Source: Bremia lactucae | Lineage: Eukaryota; Oomycota; Peronosporomycetes; Peronosporales; Peronosporaceae | Assembly (NCBI RefSeq): GCF_004359215.1 | Contig: NC_090613.1 | Coordinates: 3,508,943-3,569,438 of the forward strand | DNA length: 60,496 nt | Direction: 5' to 3' | Part shown: in pieces, positions 9,667 through 20,760 of the stretch | How the letters are laid out: each line of letters starts with the position of its first letter | Position numbering within the stretch: the stretch's first letter is position 1 | The notes under the pieces: model-generated | The model's database searches: none | Told to the model about the DNA's origin: nothing | The model's input: only the letters and a program-made list of their open reading frames with translations | Made by a program: the position numbers and the translations under genes

Positions 9667-11270
9667 CAAGGCAAGTCTCCCTAGTACTGATTACACAAAT
9701 TAGACAATCTTCTTCAGTAAAGAAGCACCGTCGTTCGGGCTATATATGTGGCTAAGCGAGGAACATCAACAGGCACTGAGTCGGAGATCGTCTTAATATT
9801 TTCAGGATCATGGCGTACACTTTTGTTTCCCCACCAAGAAGTGGTGTCGAATATGCACTTCTCGAGGTCGGCGTATAGCTTATGCTTACGCAGAAGTGTA
9901 AGAACTTTTCGTATGTGGTACGATGTACTATAACGTTTGACTTCCCGTTTATGGCTCGGCTATGATCGAATCCATCGTAGAAATGACTTTGTATGAAATA
10001 TCGCACCGATCTCAACAGATAAGTAGTACATCTGTAGAATATTGCAGGAACGTCACTATGCCTTGTGTCATAACTAACTACTCCCAACCCATATTGGTTG
10101 GGGTGCTTGCTGCTATGAACGGAATACCCTGTTCACGGAAAGGATCTTATAGGACGCGTCCATCCGATTGATAAAGCAAAACGATGTAATCTCTGACATA
10201 CCATTATAAATTACGTCTTTACTCGGCAACGGCGTTTGAGCAGTACCATTGCAGCATTTAGCTTCTTAAAAACATGCAGTATCGGCCATCATCATGTGGT
10301 CTTGCGCACACAGAAGGTCGAAGCGCTATGTGTAAGGGTTGACTCCATCACATGACCCGCTGCTAAGCGATCGGCAAAGAACTTGTCGATCGCTAATACT
10401 TGTTCACGAGGCAGTGTCCACTGCTTCATGAAACATTATGTCGAACATGGCATCAAATCGATTTCGTGTCAGGCGCCTTCATCCTAATGCAACTCGTACG
10501 GTATAAAATTCGGGGAACATATCCTTAAATTTGATCAGACTCTTATACAAGGATCGACTCCCAAGATTGGGACGTAAGATGTTCAATTCGATTTTTTTTT
10601 CATCATGGACACTTTCGTCTATCATGAGCTGCTAAGAACCTGTTCGTTTTCAGGAAACACGTTGCCAACCTAATCTCGGCAACATCCTCGTTTATATGAC
10701 TAGTACGCAGATCTGCTTGACTTGCCACTACACAGATCATGCAGAAACCGTTTTTTTTAATTCTATCGATGGTAGCTGAATTATCTCCGAAGTTAACTTC
10801 AGAGGCGCTATTAGATCAAGTGGATAAACCCATGCACTTGATCCGTTATGAATAACGATGCAAGTCTCAGTTTCTTGTGGGAACTTTACTTATTAGTTCT
10901 GGAAGTTATTCCCTAACGTGTTGGGAGAAGCCTCCTCAATCGCCTCGAGCTGTGGGTGCAAACATAGCAATATCCTCTACAATTGGCTCTCAAGTCGACC
11001 TAGAACTTTCGCAATATCTTATACAGATAGGCGTTCTATACTTCCTTGGACGCCGATTTCTAAGCGAGCTTCCATGTCCCGGCTCACTCACTTATTGGAG
11101 CGTTGACCATTGGCACTACCTGTGTTTGTGCACAGCCGCAGGTATGTAACTCTATAGTGTGGTGGGAAGTTCCACTGAAGTCTTGTGCAGTCGTACTAGT
11201 GATAAAATTACGAGTGAGGCCACTGCTCTCGGTTCTACTTCATCCATACGTTTGTGGATGCTATAAGATG

Positions 11271-11296
11271 TTCATCAGATGGCCATCTGATGAACA
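11271..11296. repeat. Perfect 26-bp palindrome
   Basis: GTTCATCAGATGG followed directly by its reverse complement. It is kept in copy 2 (about 26036-26061) and almost kept in the complete element (near 43612), so it is ancestral to family A and lies between protease and RT. Confidence 0.8.
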
Positions 11297-12694
11297 AGAG
11301 CCAGGCATCGTAACGGATCGATGCTTCCAGTTTTGCATGGCTCATATTTTATGAGCCATGGCATTTCCAGGATAATATCAAACTTGTCATTTAAAAATAG
11401 TACACTGGAATTATCATCTGGCTGTTTCCTTCTAGCGAGCAGTGGATAACAACTACTCGCTTTCCAACGCTTAAAGAACTTGAGTCTACAGTCTTCTTGC
11501 GTTTGCCGTCGAAAAAAATATTGTTTAACGCTCCAAAAAATGACAAGGCGCGAATCGACAAATCCTCTATCACTTTGTGTTACAATTGTCATCAAGAGGA
11601 TGCAAAACGTTTTTGATAGTACTGGATCATCAGAGCGCTCCGCCATTACTGACCCCAACCATTTATTGTCATTCCTTTTCGCCGTTGTCATTCTGCAACA
11701 AGCGTCGATCGCGCGTCCTCCGCTATTCCTAGCAGAGGGTCGGTCACTTCACTCCGTGAATTATGGCAGTAAGCGTGGAGTACTTCACTCATAGGCGTAG
11801 CGCCCTGTCTTCTGGCAGCTATTGCATCATTGCACTCGTTTGGAATGTAAAAAGCGAGGTTATCGCTGTAAATAAGCAGAAGGTCCACTGTTTCAATATC
11901 TTGTCGTATCGCTAGACGATAGGAGAACGAGCGAACATTAGCCTTTTTCAGGCTGAAGTCCTCCTGTTCCGCTATAGAGATCGCATGATCTAGCGTTTTA
12001 AATTCGAGGTGAAACTGGCGGCCTTCACAAGATCATCGGCAATACCCTTATTAAACACTGAAATCTATGTCTTCTAACCAATGTGGTGGCATACGATATT
12101 GATAACAAGGCATCGTGTGTGTTGCGCGCACGTGTGTATATCACGCTTGCTCTGCTTCAAATCTAAGAGATCTACTCTTGCCCTGATTTTGGCACGTAGC
12201 GGGTCAAAAATTTATCGGAGCCGGCCTATAAGGGTCCATACGACCTAAACGAATGTGAGTAGTGAAGATTAGGCCCTGATGCCAAAGCTTTGGCACGTTC
12301 AGCCATGTTGGACATGCCAAACTTCAATTTTGTCGCATAGACATCGATGCGGCGAGCGTCAATCGCATCATTAAATCCGACAAGAAATCTTAACAAGAAT
12401 CGCCTTTGACTGCCTTCAAATTGATATTATTAATCTAAGTAGCATGTTATAATGCTGCTAGTTCATCAGTTTCACTGTTGGCACCGTGCACTCTAAACTG
12501 GTCTTCCTCTTGAGGGCCTTGATGGTGATGCAAGGTCACTTTTTCGTGGTCCGCGTCGTGTTCGTGATGTATGAACTCAGTGATTGCCGCATGTTGATCG
12601 TCTGCTTTCAGAGCGAACAACATTGCGCTAATGGCTGACCCGCGAACGGTCGATCTCGTCCGTTTGATCGCTTTCCATTCTATACCACTCAAGC

Positions 12695-13826
12695 TGTTAC
12701 GAGTGGCATGGAAGCCTTCTTGCGTGGCGTGAAAGCTTCTACATATTAATCCAACAAGTTTGTACGGACGTGGTTGTTGAACGAATCACAAAGTGCTATC
12801 AAGTGAAACGGGGTATCTTTCTCTAGCAATGCTTACTTTAGTGATTATAGTGTAGCAAGGTTCCTTCCGAAAAGTTCACGTACCCGACGTGCATAGGAAG
12901 ATTTTTTTAGTTGAAATGCGTGGCTTAGCAAAACCAGGTAAATACTAAGGAGAGGTACGTGCTAAAGTACCTTTTTAAAGTCCTGAAGTTATTTTTCAAA
13001 ATACAAATATATTTAGGAATTTATTGCTCACCGTCTATTTCCGCGTCTAGCAGCGATTGGTAACTTTATATGATGCATGAATCAACTAATAAACGTTACT
13101 GCTACAATGTTACCATGTGTGGTAACATTGATAATATAATCGATAAAAATAATATTCTTTTTTATTCCTTCAATAAGAAATAATAAACATGCTACGAGCG
13201 ATCCCGTTAAAATAAGTACTGGTCCGCTTGTGTTCCAAAATCCAGCACGCACTCGGCTGAGGACTTGAGAGTTAAATAGCCATATAGGTAACAACAGCCA
13301 TGCTAATTCGCTTTGACGCGCTGAAAAGGAACACAGAACTTTTTACTAATCAAATGTTTTTTGGAATTAGTTGCTTAATTAGTCAAAAGTGAATTAGACG
13401 GTGAAAAGAGGTTATACAGAATTTAACAAGATTTATTTATTTCACTTATGTGGGGCTTGACAAAAGTGGCCGGTTTCGTATTTAATGGCGTGAACAAAAA
13501 AATGCGTCAATTATAACTCGTGTCACGGTGAGACTTTCCGTCATGTGTGCGGGAATTTCTTGCATAGCCTCTGGGCCTTCTATTTAATTAAAAAACATAC
13601 ATATGACACTATAGTCAGACCCCCCCCCTCCGGGTTGTAACTATTAAAACGGCATTGGGATGCAACTGCAAAAAGTTGTTTAGCATGCGGTGCTCCTTAC
13701 AGAATCTCATTCAAGTGGACCACATATTCTCTCCAAAAGAAAACTTTTCTCACTGAACGTGAGTTGCATCTGTACTTCAACTTGCGAGCGTATACCTAGT
13801 GAAAGATGCCTTTTCTTCTTTCCGTT
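12695..13826. other. Gene-free AT-rich interval upstream of the 13896 gene
   Basis: No coding signal. There is a run of ten C at about 13619-13628. Nothing else recognised. Confidence 0.5.
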
Positions 13827-13838
13827 TCATTTCAAAAT
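13827..13838 (+). promoter_or_regulatory. Candidate oomycete initiator (Inr)
   Basis: TCATTTCAAAAT fits the oomycete core initiator pattern (TCAYTTYNYYAWTT type, known for the group). It lies 58 bp before ATG 13896 and inside the longer open frame from 13806, which argues that 13806 is upstream of transcription. Confidence 0.45.
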
Positions 13839-13895
13839 AAAATAAAAAAAAATCACCGTTGCCAAGTTTTTGCGTTTGCGTGCACCATCACTCTC

Positions 13896-14573
13896 ATGCA
13901 ACAAACCTCGACGGCTTCATTCTTTCCGACTGCTAAGGAGCTTACCAGCGGAGTCCAGTGGTTCCGAGACCACCCGGTCTTAGCTGCCGCCGCTGCGGCT
14001 GCTGTGTCGATTATCACGTACTTAAATGCGTATGATCTCCCTGAAGCTAGTGCTATGCAAGCTGGTGACAGTTTAAACGCGATCTCTGCAAGTCACAAAA
14101 GACCACTTTCCACTTGCTACAAGGGCTCACCGGCTTTTGTACGCAAAGAATCACTTCCTCTTGTCCGCAAGAGTTCGTCACGAGGCGAAAGCGACGAGAA
14201 ATTATCAGCTGCAGTCAGTTGGTGCGACGAGCACGGCGGGAGTCTCACGCAAGTGTTTGAGGACGAGACATTGCCGCGGATTCCTAAAGGGTGTGGTTTA
14301 TCGGATCGAAAGGAAGACGTGCGTGATGATGCGGGTAGGAGCTGCGAGTTTGCGTTGCAACACCACCACACGTGTGGGCTTTGCAAGAGCGGATCGCAAC
14401 AGGAAATGGACGTGGAAGCGCAAACAGCGAGTCCACAGTGGGGCTGGTACGTCCCTATTACACCGCCACAGGAACAATTTCAATCGACAGAGAGTGAATG
14501 TATTGAAAAGCGGCAATTTTCTCGCGCTGCGGTTCCATTATTGCCACGCACGACTTCGGGGCAAATTTTATAA
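13896..14573 (+). CDS. Hypothetical single-pass membrane protein, 225 aa
   Basis: Unrecognised protein. One hydrophobic, Ala-rich segment (HPVLAAAAAAAVSIITYL, about residues 26-43 from the chosen start) would span a membrane. The remainder is polar and Ser/Glu/Lys-rich. A CysHis-rich patch (HHHTCGLCKSG) follows about residue 150, and a Pro-rich tail closes the protein. The reading frame is open from 13806, but those first 30 codons are AT-rich and contain an initiator-like motif, so ATG 13896 is preferred. GC content is clearly higher than the flanks, as expected for a real exon. Neighbour on the right is ataxin-2 on the opposite strand (tail to tail, 455 bp apart). Confidence 0.62.
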   Translation: MQQTSTASFFPTAKELTSGVQWFRDHPVLAAAAAAAVSIITYLNAYDLPEASAMQAGDSLNAISASHKRPLSTCYKGSPAFVRKESLPLVRKSSSRGESDEKLSAAVSWCDEHGGSLTQVFEDETLPRIPKGCGLSDRKEDVRDDAGRSCEFALQHHHTCGLCKSGSQQEMDVEAQTASPQWGWYVPITPPQEQFQSTESECIEKRQFSRAAVPLLPRTTSGQIL

Positions 14574-15028
14574 ACAGTGGCGAAGGATGGACTTAATTCC
14601 ACAATAGGGATCTGACTTTTTGTTTTTTGGAACGAGTTGTTTTTTAAATTCTTGAGCAAATCATGTGAAAAATTGGCCATGTCGAATAAAACAAAGAAAA
14701 CGTGAAGAGACAGGATACTGCACGCTTTTGCTGTTTGCTTGTGGAAGGAAAGAAAACGCTTTTTGTAATTTTTAAAATTTCAATTATTGTTATCATGGCT
14801 GATGGCATTAGCTCCGATTGTGGCCAGGTGCTTTTTGAGAAAAAAAAACTCGCATGTTTTAAACCTTATAAATATAAATCTAGCAAATTATTTTTCAGCA
14901 AAAAAAAAACAGATTAAAACCCAAAAAAATGTCGTTAAAAAACAACTGTGTAACCCTCACTTTAATGGTGTCAGTCGATCGTCTACTTTATCTTGCAAGC
15001 AACTAAAGACTAATCTCCTGTCCAAACA
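14574..15028. other. Intergenic region between convergent genes
   Basis: AT-rich with several A/T runs (14840-14940), consistent with 3' untranslated sequence and polyadenylation of both genes. No ORF of note. Confidence 0.5.
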
Positions 15029-16964
15029 TCACTTAATCGATATTGTCTCGTCATTACCAGAACCGTTATCACAAACCTCATCGCCACGGGCCGAAGGAGG
15101 AAGAGGAGGCTGAAGAGAACCACTGGCATACGGCAAATAGCCAGGGGAATAGTAACTTTGACCATGGTAACCTTGTTGATGGTAACCATACGTACCCCCA
15201 AGTCCGCTCGGTTGGGGTACCATAGGCGAAAACATCAAGGGTACCCCATTCGGGCCCATGGGGGGTACCCCATAGCCATACAAAGGCATATTATTCATGT
15301 CATTTTCGCTATTAATATCATCGTACGTCCACTCTTCTTGCAAAGAAGGAACGTACCCCTTCCCAGAAGGCATGTAACCAGGCATTTCCTCACGGTATGG
15401 CAACGAATCATGCACTTTCGTAGCATCTAAGACAGCAAAGCTCGGCGTAAATGCAGCTGCTGACGCATTAAGCTTAAATTCTTTCACTTTTGGATTCAAT
15501 TTCTTCTTCAGTACTCCCAACGTCGCTTCTTCGTTCAACAAAAAAGACTTCGACTTTTTTTGAATCTCGTTTTCTTTCAACTCGTTTTCAACCGTTGGCG
15601 TCACCTTTTCCTTTCTCTCAACAGTGGCACTTGTCGCTACTTTTTCATCGTTACGTTGAATTTCTTCCTTTTTTTTCGCACCTAAACTTGATCGACCTTG
15701 AACTGCTTCACTAAAAGAGAGTTTGGGTAGCCCCATTGTACTTTGCCATTCTTTCTCCAACACTCGATCCAATTCACGCTCTTTTTCAACACCTTCCATC
15801 CCGTTTTTAAAATCCTCGGCCTTTTGAGAAACCAAACGCTTCTCGTTCCATCCACGATCCACCGAACTATATCGCATTTCTTCATCCCATGCCATCCCTT
15901 CATTCGTGTCCATCTGTCCGCGTTCTTCTTGCAAATGAACATTCCCACGCGCACATTGTGATTCCATTTCCAATGCCAATTTCTCCGCAACACGCACTTG
16001 CGTCAATGAAAGCTTGGACTTGTCAAGTTTGGTAGTATACAATTCTTCCTCAAACGTCGAGACGACACCAAAGAGCTTTTCATTCGCTTCAAATTGATTC
16101 CAAGTCGAACTGCCACGTCGATCGTTTGAATCTTCTAACGCGCTCGTATCAAAAGCCGCATCGAGCCATTCCCTTGCAGTCTTAAGTTCACGTCCATATA
16201 ACTCTTTGTGGGTCGGGTTAGAGATCTCGGAATCCGTACAAAACCCATGGGTTTTCGTACTTAATGGAGATATACGGTCGGTATACTCGACCCCCCCTTG
16301 GGCAATAATATGGGCAACTTGAGAATGTTGAAACAATAGGGAACGACCTTCTTCAAATGGCAAGGCTTCATTGCTACTACAAATGCGCTTTGTACGCTTT
16401 AATACAATCACACACTCGTCCAGATCAATACAATCCAATATGCCAGTATATCGGTCCATGGATCCAACAACGTGAAGCTCCACGGCTTTTCCGACAAAGA
16501 AACGATAGGCAAAGAACGCACGGTGTCGTAATAATCGTACGTATGCGTCTAAATACGATTGATGAAGCAAGTTAGACCCACTTTGATTCGTGTCGTACAT
16601 ACGGAGAACAATGAAAATGCCTACCGCTATAGCCACATGGCTGGATCAAAGGTGGTGTTGTCGTGAAACCTGGTGGAGGAATGCTACTTGATAGAGCAAG
16701 GCTTGGTTTGCTCCATTGTCCCGAGGCTGGTGGTGGGTCTACGGGTCGAGGAACAACAGCGTCGTTGCTGCTGTCATTCGTGGTCTTACTGAGCTGCTGT
16801 GTACGCTTCTTTTTGCTCTTCGAGCTGCTGTATACACTCGTACTTTTGCGGGCCGTAGCCTCACCAATTAAGCGTGTTTGCATGGCAGGACGGCACCTTT
16901 GAGCGTCCTGCGGGACGTTGCAAATTGAGGCATGCGGAACAGTGGTCCACATGAACGGAGGCAT
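15029..16964 (-). CDS. Ataxin-2/Pbp1 homologue, 619 aa, two exons
   Basis: RNA-associated protein of the ataxin-2 family, which binds poly(A)-binding protein and acts in mRNA stability, translation and stress granules (family knowledge). Exon 1 is 16964-16625 and exon 2 is 16548-15029. The 76-nt intron 16624-16549 has GTAGGC and TTTAG borders and joins codons in phase 1. Order: basic N-terminus (SKSKKKR, about 48-54), Lsm domain (about 115-175: FFVGKAVELHVVGSMDRYTG, CIDLDECVIVLKR), LsmAD (about 285-350: LFGVVSTFEEELYTTKLDKS, AEKLALEME), charged middle, PAM2-like motif (LNPKVKEF...AFTPSF, about 490), and a Tyr/Gly/Pro-rich low-complexity tail. Without splicing the Lsm exon would start with an unrelated N-terminus. 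Gene identity is firm; the exact start is less so. Confidence 0.88.
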
Positions 16965-17189
16965 TTTTTAAATTAAAAATTAGAATTTCGTAGGGTAACG
17001 AGAAGGTTGCACGAAGTCAAAGTGTAGCCATTAACGAGCAACAAGATCCGATCGCAATGCGTAATTGTTTGAAATTCGATGCGCAACTAATAAAACCGGT
17101 GACGTTGCAAACTCGGACGCAATAGCCTGTCAAGGCTCTTAAAGTGAGAACGATTTTTAACAAGAGGAGTATTAAAGAACAATAAACGT

Positions 17190-17420
17190 ACAATTGCAAT
17201 TCGCTCGCTCCGTTTCATGGTCGATCGAGGCCGTAGCTTCGTCAATACACAGATTTTTTGATAACACAATAAGACTCTTGCAATCCAAAGCAGCTGCGCC
17301 TGCCTTGACTAACGTCGCATCTTGCGATTTCGTTCCACCTTCAAGAAAAGTCTCGAGTCTTAATTCGAGCATGGATTTCTTAGCTTTCGTACGGCCACAA
17401 AATCCGACCTTTTGTCCTGA
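17190..17420 (-). pseudogene. Relic of an ABCC-type ABC transporter nucleotide-binding domain
   Basis: After a TTTTTTTTCAG acceptor at about 17418 the minus strand reads QKVGFCGRTKAKKSML, the Walker A region of the second nucleotide-binding domain with the glycines of GRTGAGKS replaced. Further on comes NLCIDEATASIDHETERA, an almost perfect Walker B and D-loop (LDEATASID). The signature-loop sequence between them is scrambled, consistent with a frameshift or deletion. No membrane domain is nearby. A dead fragment of a multidrug-resistance-type transporter is the simplest reading. Confidence 0.7.
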
Positions 17421-17442
17421 AAAAAAAATTATCGATTAAAAG

Positions 17443-17482
17443 AAATCTCGCAAGGCTGGCACTTGCCAGCCTTGCGAGATTT
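17443..17482. repeat. Perfect hairpin, 19-bp arms, 2-nt loop
   Basis: The left arm at 17443-17461 starts AAATCTCG; the right arm at 17464-17482 is its exact reverse complement. A run of T follows. It lies just upstream (minus sense) of the ABC relic. Function unknown. Confidence 0.85.
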
Positions 17483-18395
17483 TTGGTATATTTTATACCG
17501 CAACTTGTATCAAACTTGCCATACCATGATGAACCACGTGGGTCACCACCACGACTGACCAAGATCTGTTTTACTTATCGGTACGGCATTCGTGCCAACA
17601 AAAGGTTCGGTACTTTGTCTTTAAGACGTGCAATTCATGGTTATATCGTCGCTAACAGATAGAAAAATGCACATAATCGTAACGATAAGACTCTTAAGGT
17701 GCATGGTCTCGCGGGCAATTTACTGGCGTCGTATTTCTGAATGCCTTCGTTGCTAGAATATGTTTGATTGCGAGATTTCGAATCATTGAAATGACTTCAA
17801 GAGCGAGCAAAAAGACCATATTCCATGGTACCAGTGTCCCCTGAAACAGACGCTTTTTTGGCGACAATATATTGTGTTGTGACGTGAGTAAAAAAGGTAA
17901 CCATAGCTCGAGATGAAACCGAACTGTCCAGAAACGTCATTCCTGTAACTATATCCCACGATATTAATAAAACGGACTACTGGTGAGCTTCGAAAATGGC
18001 TGAACTAAGTCAAGTCTAGTTTGCATCAGCTTCTAGCATTGCTATTGCATTGCTATTGCCACAAGCAGTGCAAAGCTGACTCTCGTACATGATACTATTT
18101 TACCAAAAATGCTCTTATATTGGAAATAATTAATGGAATTCTTACGACTATAACGACCATTTAGCTAATTCCTCGCGTAGAGGATACCAATCTTGACAAC
18201 CTCGCCCGCAATTAAGTAACAAAAAGTATCACGCCATATAAATACATTCAAGCAATAAATGGCCTAGCATCAGTTTCAGCGAGCAAAGTGAAAAAGCTAA
18301 TTAGCGGATTCGGCTAGAGAAGAGAATGACTTCAAGCGAATAATCTCTTTTCGGTAAGACAAACCGAGACCTGTTGTTTCGTTCCTACAAATTCT
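17483..18395. other. No recognisable gene
   Basis: AT-rich DNA with stops in all frames. I see no repeat or RNA gene that I can name. Confidence 0.45.
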
Positions 18396-18745
18396 CTACT
18401 GCTGCTTATCCTGCAGCATTTTCTTAAGCTGTTGGTTCTGCAGAGCTATGTATTGCGCATTGCTACCTGCTGCTCGCCGGATTTCATTTTCCTGTATCAA
18501 GCGTAAAATTAATCGTTTAATCACCAGCGAGTCGTATCTTGAACTCGATTGCATACCTCACGCTGAAAGTTTTTGTCGGCGCAACTTTCCGCCCACTTCA
18601 TTACATAATAACCACCGATAATAGGAGTTGTAAAATAGACAAGCCCCATAAAACGCTTTTTATTCTTAGACAACGGGATGCGTGTCCCGTGTATTCGTTT
18701 CTTAAGCGCCTCGTGGCGCTCTCCAAGCTTGCGCATGAACTCCAT
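18396..18745 (-). CDS. Small single-pass membrane protein, 94 aa, two exons
   Basis: Exon 1 is 18745-18557 (63 codons) and exon 2 is 18491-18396 (31 codons plus stop). The 65-nt intron 18556-18492 has GTATGC and TACAG borders and keeps frame. The product has a basic N-terminal helix (residues 1-31, many Lys/Arg), one membrane segment (about 33-52: GLVYFTTPIIGGYYVMKWAE), and a charged Gln-rich C-terminal helix likely to form a coiled coil. This size and layout resembles small mitochondrial inner-membrane proteins such as respiratory-complex assembly factors (PET100-like), but I cannot assign a family. Unspliced, the frame would run on into intron sequence and stop early. Confidence 0.7.
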
Positions 18746-19370
18746 TTTACTTAATAAAATATAAAAAAGAGGTAAATATTTAAGAAAAACGTGAAGAACT
18801 TATCAATTTGGCATTTTACTACAAGAAATTGTTACACAACAATATTATTGGATTAGCTTTAGGAAATTGACAATAAATGCCTGAACGAAACGACTATTTT
18901 CATTGAAATTCTGGTAACAGGGAAAAAACTTTTATTACTATTCTTTTGCGAATAATGTTCAGTACCTGTTAAAAAGTTCAGAGCATAGAATGCCCGGCTC
19001 GAAGCAGCCACTATTTCGTAGAAGTCATAAGTATAATGTAGATAAGCAGATAGAAAATAAAAACATTTATCATGAAAATTAAATTAAATTCAACTAGTAC
19101 TACATTTAATGATTGCTATCAAAAAATGATTGTACTCCATGCTTCCTCCATATTCAGTNNTTGTGTGACTCCCCCCGTCACACTCGGAAATACTTTCTGG
19201 TCCGTCCACGACATTAGGTACGCGGTCAAATTATACATGAGGTTGAACACATGCATCAATCCCATTGAGACGGCATTAGTGGGGGTAGTACGTATGATGC
19301 ATGGCATTTTCGGAACACATTCACTTTTAGTAATTAATGCTTAAAATAGTACGCTCGAATTAATGTGAGA
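18746..19370. other. Gene-free interval with a 2-base assembly gap
   Basis: AT-rich. NN at 19159-19160 is immediately followed by an inverted repeat (GTGTGAC, then its complement after six C/T bases). No gene recognised; the short frames across the gap are not credible. Confidence 0.45.
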
Positions 19371-19901
19371 TCTAACGGGCTAAAGTTGCCCTAATGTTAA
19401 ACAGTCCCGTTTAGTACACTTGGTGTACTTAAGGGGATGGCCAATTACTTAATTAACGTAATTAGACCTCGCACTCGGGTGCGGTTCACATTTGTGAACC
19501 AACCCTTGTGTATGTGATGCACATGGGTGCATTCACATTAGGAGAAATGACGCCTAACGTCATCCGCTACGCGAGGTATCTAGAAAAGTAAGCTCGCAAT
19601 ACATATTAAGTGTTATATATAGGGATGACATTTTGATTAGTAAAAATAGTTATTGATATTTAATGCGATTAAATATAAATCAGTCTGAACTACTTCCTAC
19701 TAGGTAAATGCGCACGAGAAGCCGGATTACCGCACCCGTGACGACACTTAACCTAAGTACTTAGTGCGTTGGGTGATATCGCTAACTCACCCACCACAAC
19801 TACCTCACTGCACGCAAGAGAAGCTGGTTGAACCGCTTCCTCGCTGTGCTAGGGTGTGTGTCTAAGTAGATCGTGCCCGCATTGCGACGTGCCCGCCTAC
19901 A
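19371..19901 (+). repeat. 5' LTR of gypsy family B, element B1
   Basis: Matches the LTR that starts TGTAACGGGC at 60021, with the first bases decayed to TCTAACGGGC. Ends CCTACA at 19901. Contains hairpins such as GGTTCACA 19483-19490 with 19493-19500. A reverse-strand truncated copy is at 39771-40147. Confidence 0.82.
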
Positions 19902-19902
19902 T

Positions 19903-19912
19903 TGGTAGCACT
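19903..19912 (+). other. Primer-binding site, TGGTAGCAC
   Basis: Directly after the LTR end (one spacer base). The same TGGTAGC follows the LTRs at 42446 (family A), 49754 (family C) and 53074 (family B2). Sequence starting TGG is complementary to a tRNA CCA end; TGGTAGC is as expected for initiator methionine tRNA in many eukaryotes. Confidence 0.65.
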
Positions 19913-19956
19913 AGAAATCCTTCCCACGACCCGCATCTCTGCGCGCGTACGTGAGG

Positions 19957-20760
19957 ATGAACCTCAACATTGATTGTGCTCACTTTTTCCACCTCTCGGA
20001 ACATCATCGGGAGGTGGCAGGGCATATGGCGCAGGGACTTGGTGAACAAGCCCTAGTCAGGCCCCTGGGTAGTCATCCTGAGCGACATGTTGCTCAGTTG
20101 GAGCAGTTTTTGGCATTCGTGCTCGGACAGCAGAGAGCCGCGCCCGAGGCACAGAGCCATGCTACGGCGGAGTCCGTCACTCAGACTAAGGATGAGCTGA
20201 GGCATGAGCAGGCTCGGAGCGAGGCTCTCAGCAGGATTGTTGAGATGCTCTCTGCCCGGCCGCATCAGCCGAGGCCCATTCGGATGGACCCGCCCAAGTT
20301 CGATGGAACTGCAGCGCACACGATTGTCCACTGGCTTATAGCCGTGGAGCAATGCGGTGACGCGCAGCTCATCGAGGACGACAGCCGGATGGTGTCGTAC
20401 GCCATGTCGCATCTGCGCGGTATAGCCTCAGAGTGGGTTTACTCGGCGCTTATGGCTGACAGAAAGGCGTTTCCTGCATGAACGATCTTTTTATGGAAAA
20501 GATTCGTGCCATGTACAGGCCGCCGAACAACAAACTGTTGCTTCAGGTGCGCTTCTTTGGAGCGCGACAGGCGAAGCAATCTCTGCAAGAGTATGTGCAA
20601 GAAATGCGCTCGCTGTCGGCGTCTATTACGGTAGGTCCAATTCCGGAGCACATTAAGGTGCCCACGTTTATGAACAGACTACGGTATGGCCCATCCCGAC
20701 AGGCATTTTTAGAAAGGTGCCGTCGACGATGGAAGAGGCAATCCAAATTGCCTTATTGAG
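19957..20760 (+). pseudogene. Gypsy B1 gag
   Basis: Retrotransposon capsid. Two frames: 19957-20481 and 20478-20759, joined by a frameshift. The capsid core shows KFDGTAAHTIVHWL and EWVYSALM, then FFGARQAKQSLQEYVQEMRS and IKVPTFMNRLR. This is the standard Ty3 gag order (F-x-G...W, then Q...S-x-x-E-Y...F). The same protein appears in B2 at 53126-53870. Confidence 0.75.

Larger units (their letters stand above)
9565..12694 (-). mobile_element. Gypsy A fragment, copy 1 (left inverted arm)
   Basis: Minus-strand remains of family A: gag N-terminal region (12692-12447, MSGIEWKAIKRTR start, matching the LSDIERSAVERMSSTVG segment of the complete copy near 42555), gag to protease (11888-11275), reverse transcriptase remains (10700-9750). 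Many stops. It is truncated at the same two points as the plus-strand copy at 24182-27285. The segment 10784-11338 is in the ancestral orientation here. Confidence 0.78.

Noticed and set aside
10877..11149. 90-aa plus ORF, repeated at 25583-25924
   Set aside because: It is open in both copies, but it lies antisense to the gypsy A protease-RT region in the ancestral orientation and has no domain. Its apparent conservation follows from the duplication.
13806..13895. Upstream start of the 13896 gene
   Set aside because: The extra 30 codons are AT-rich and contain an initiator-like motif; ATG 13896 is more credible.
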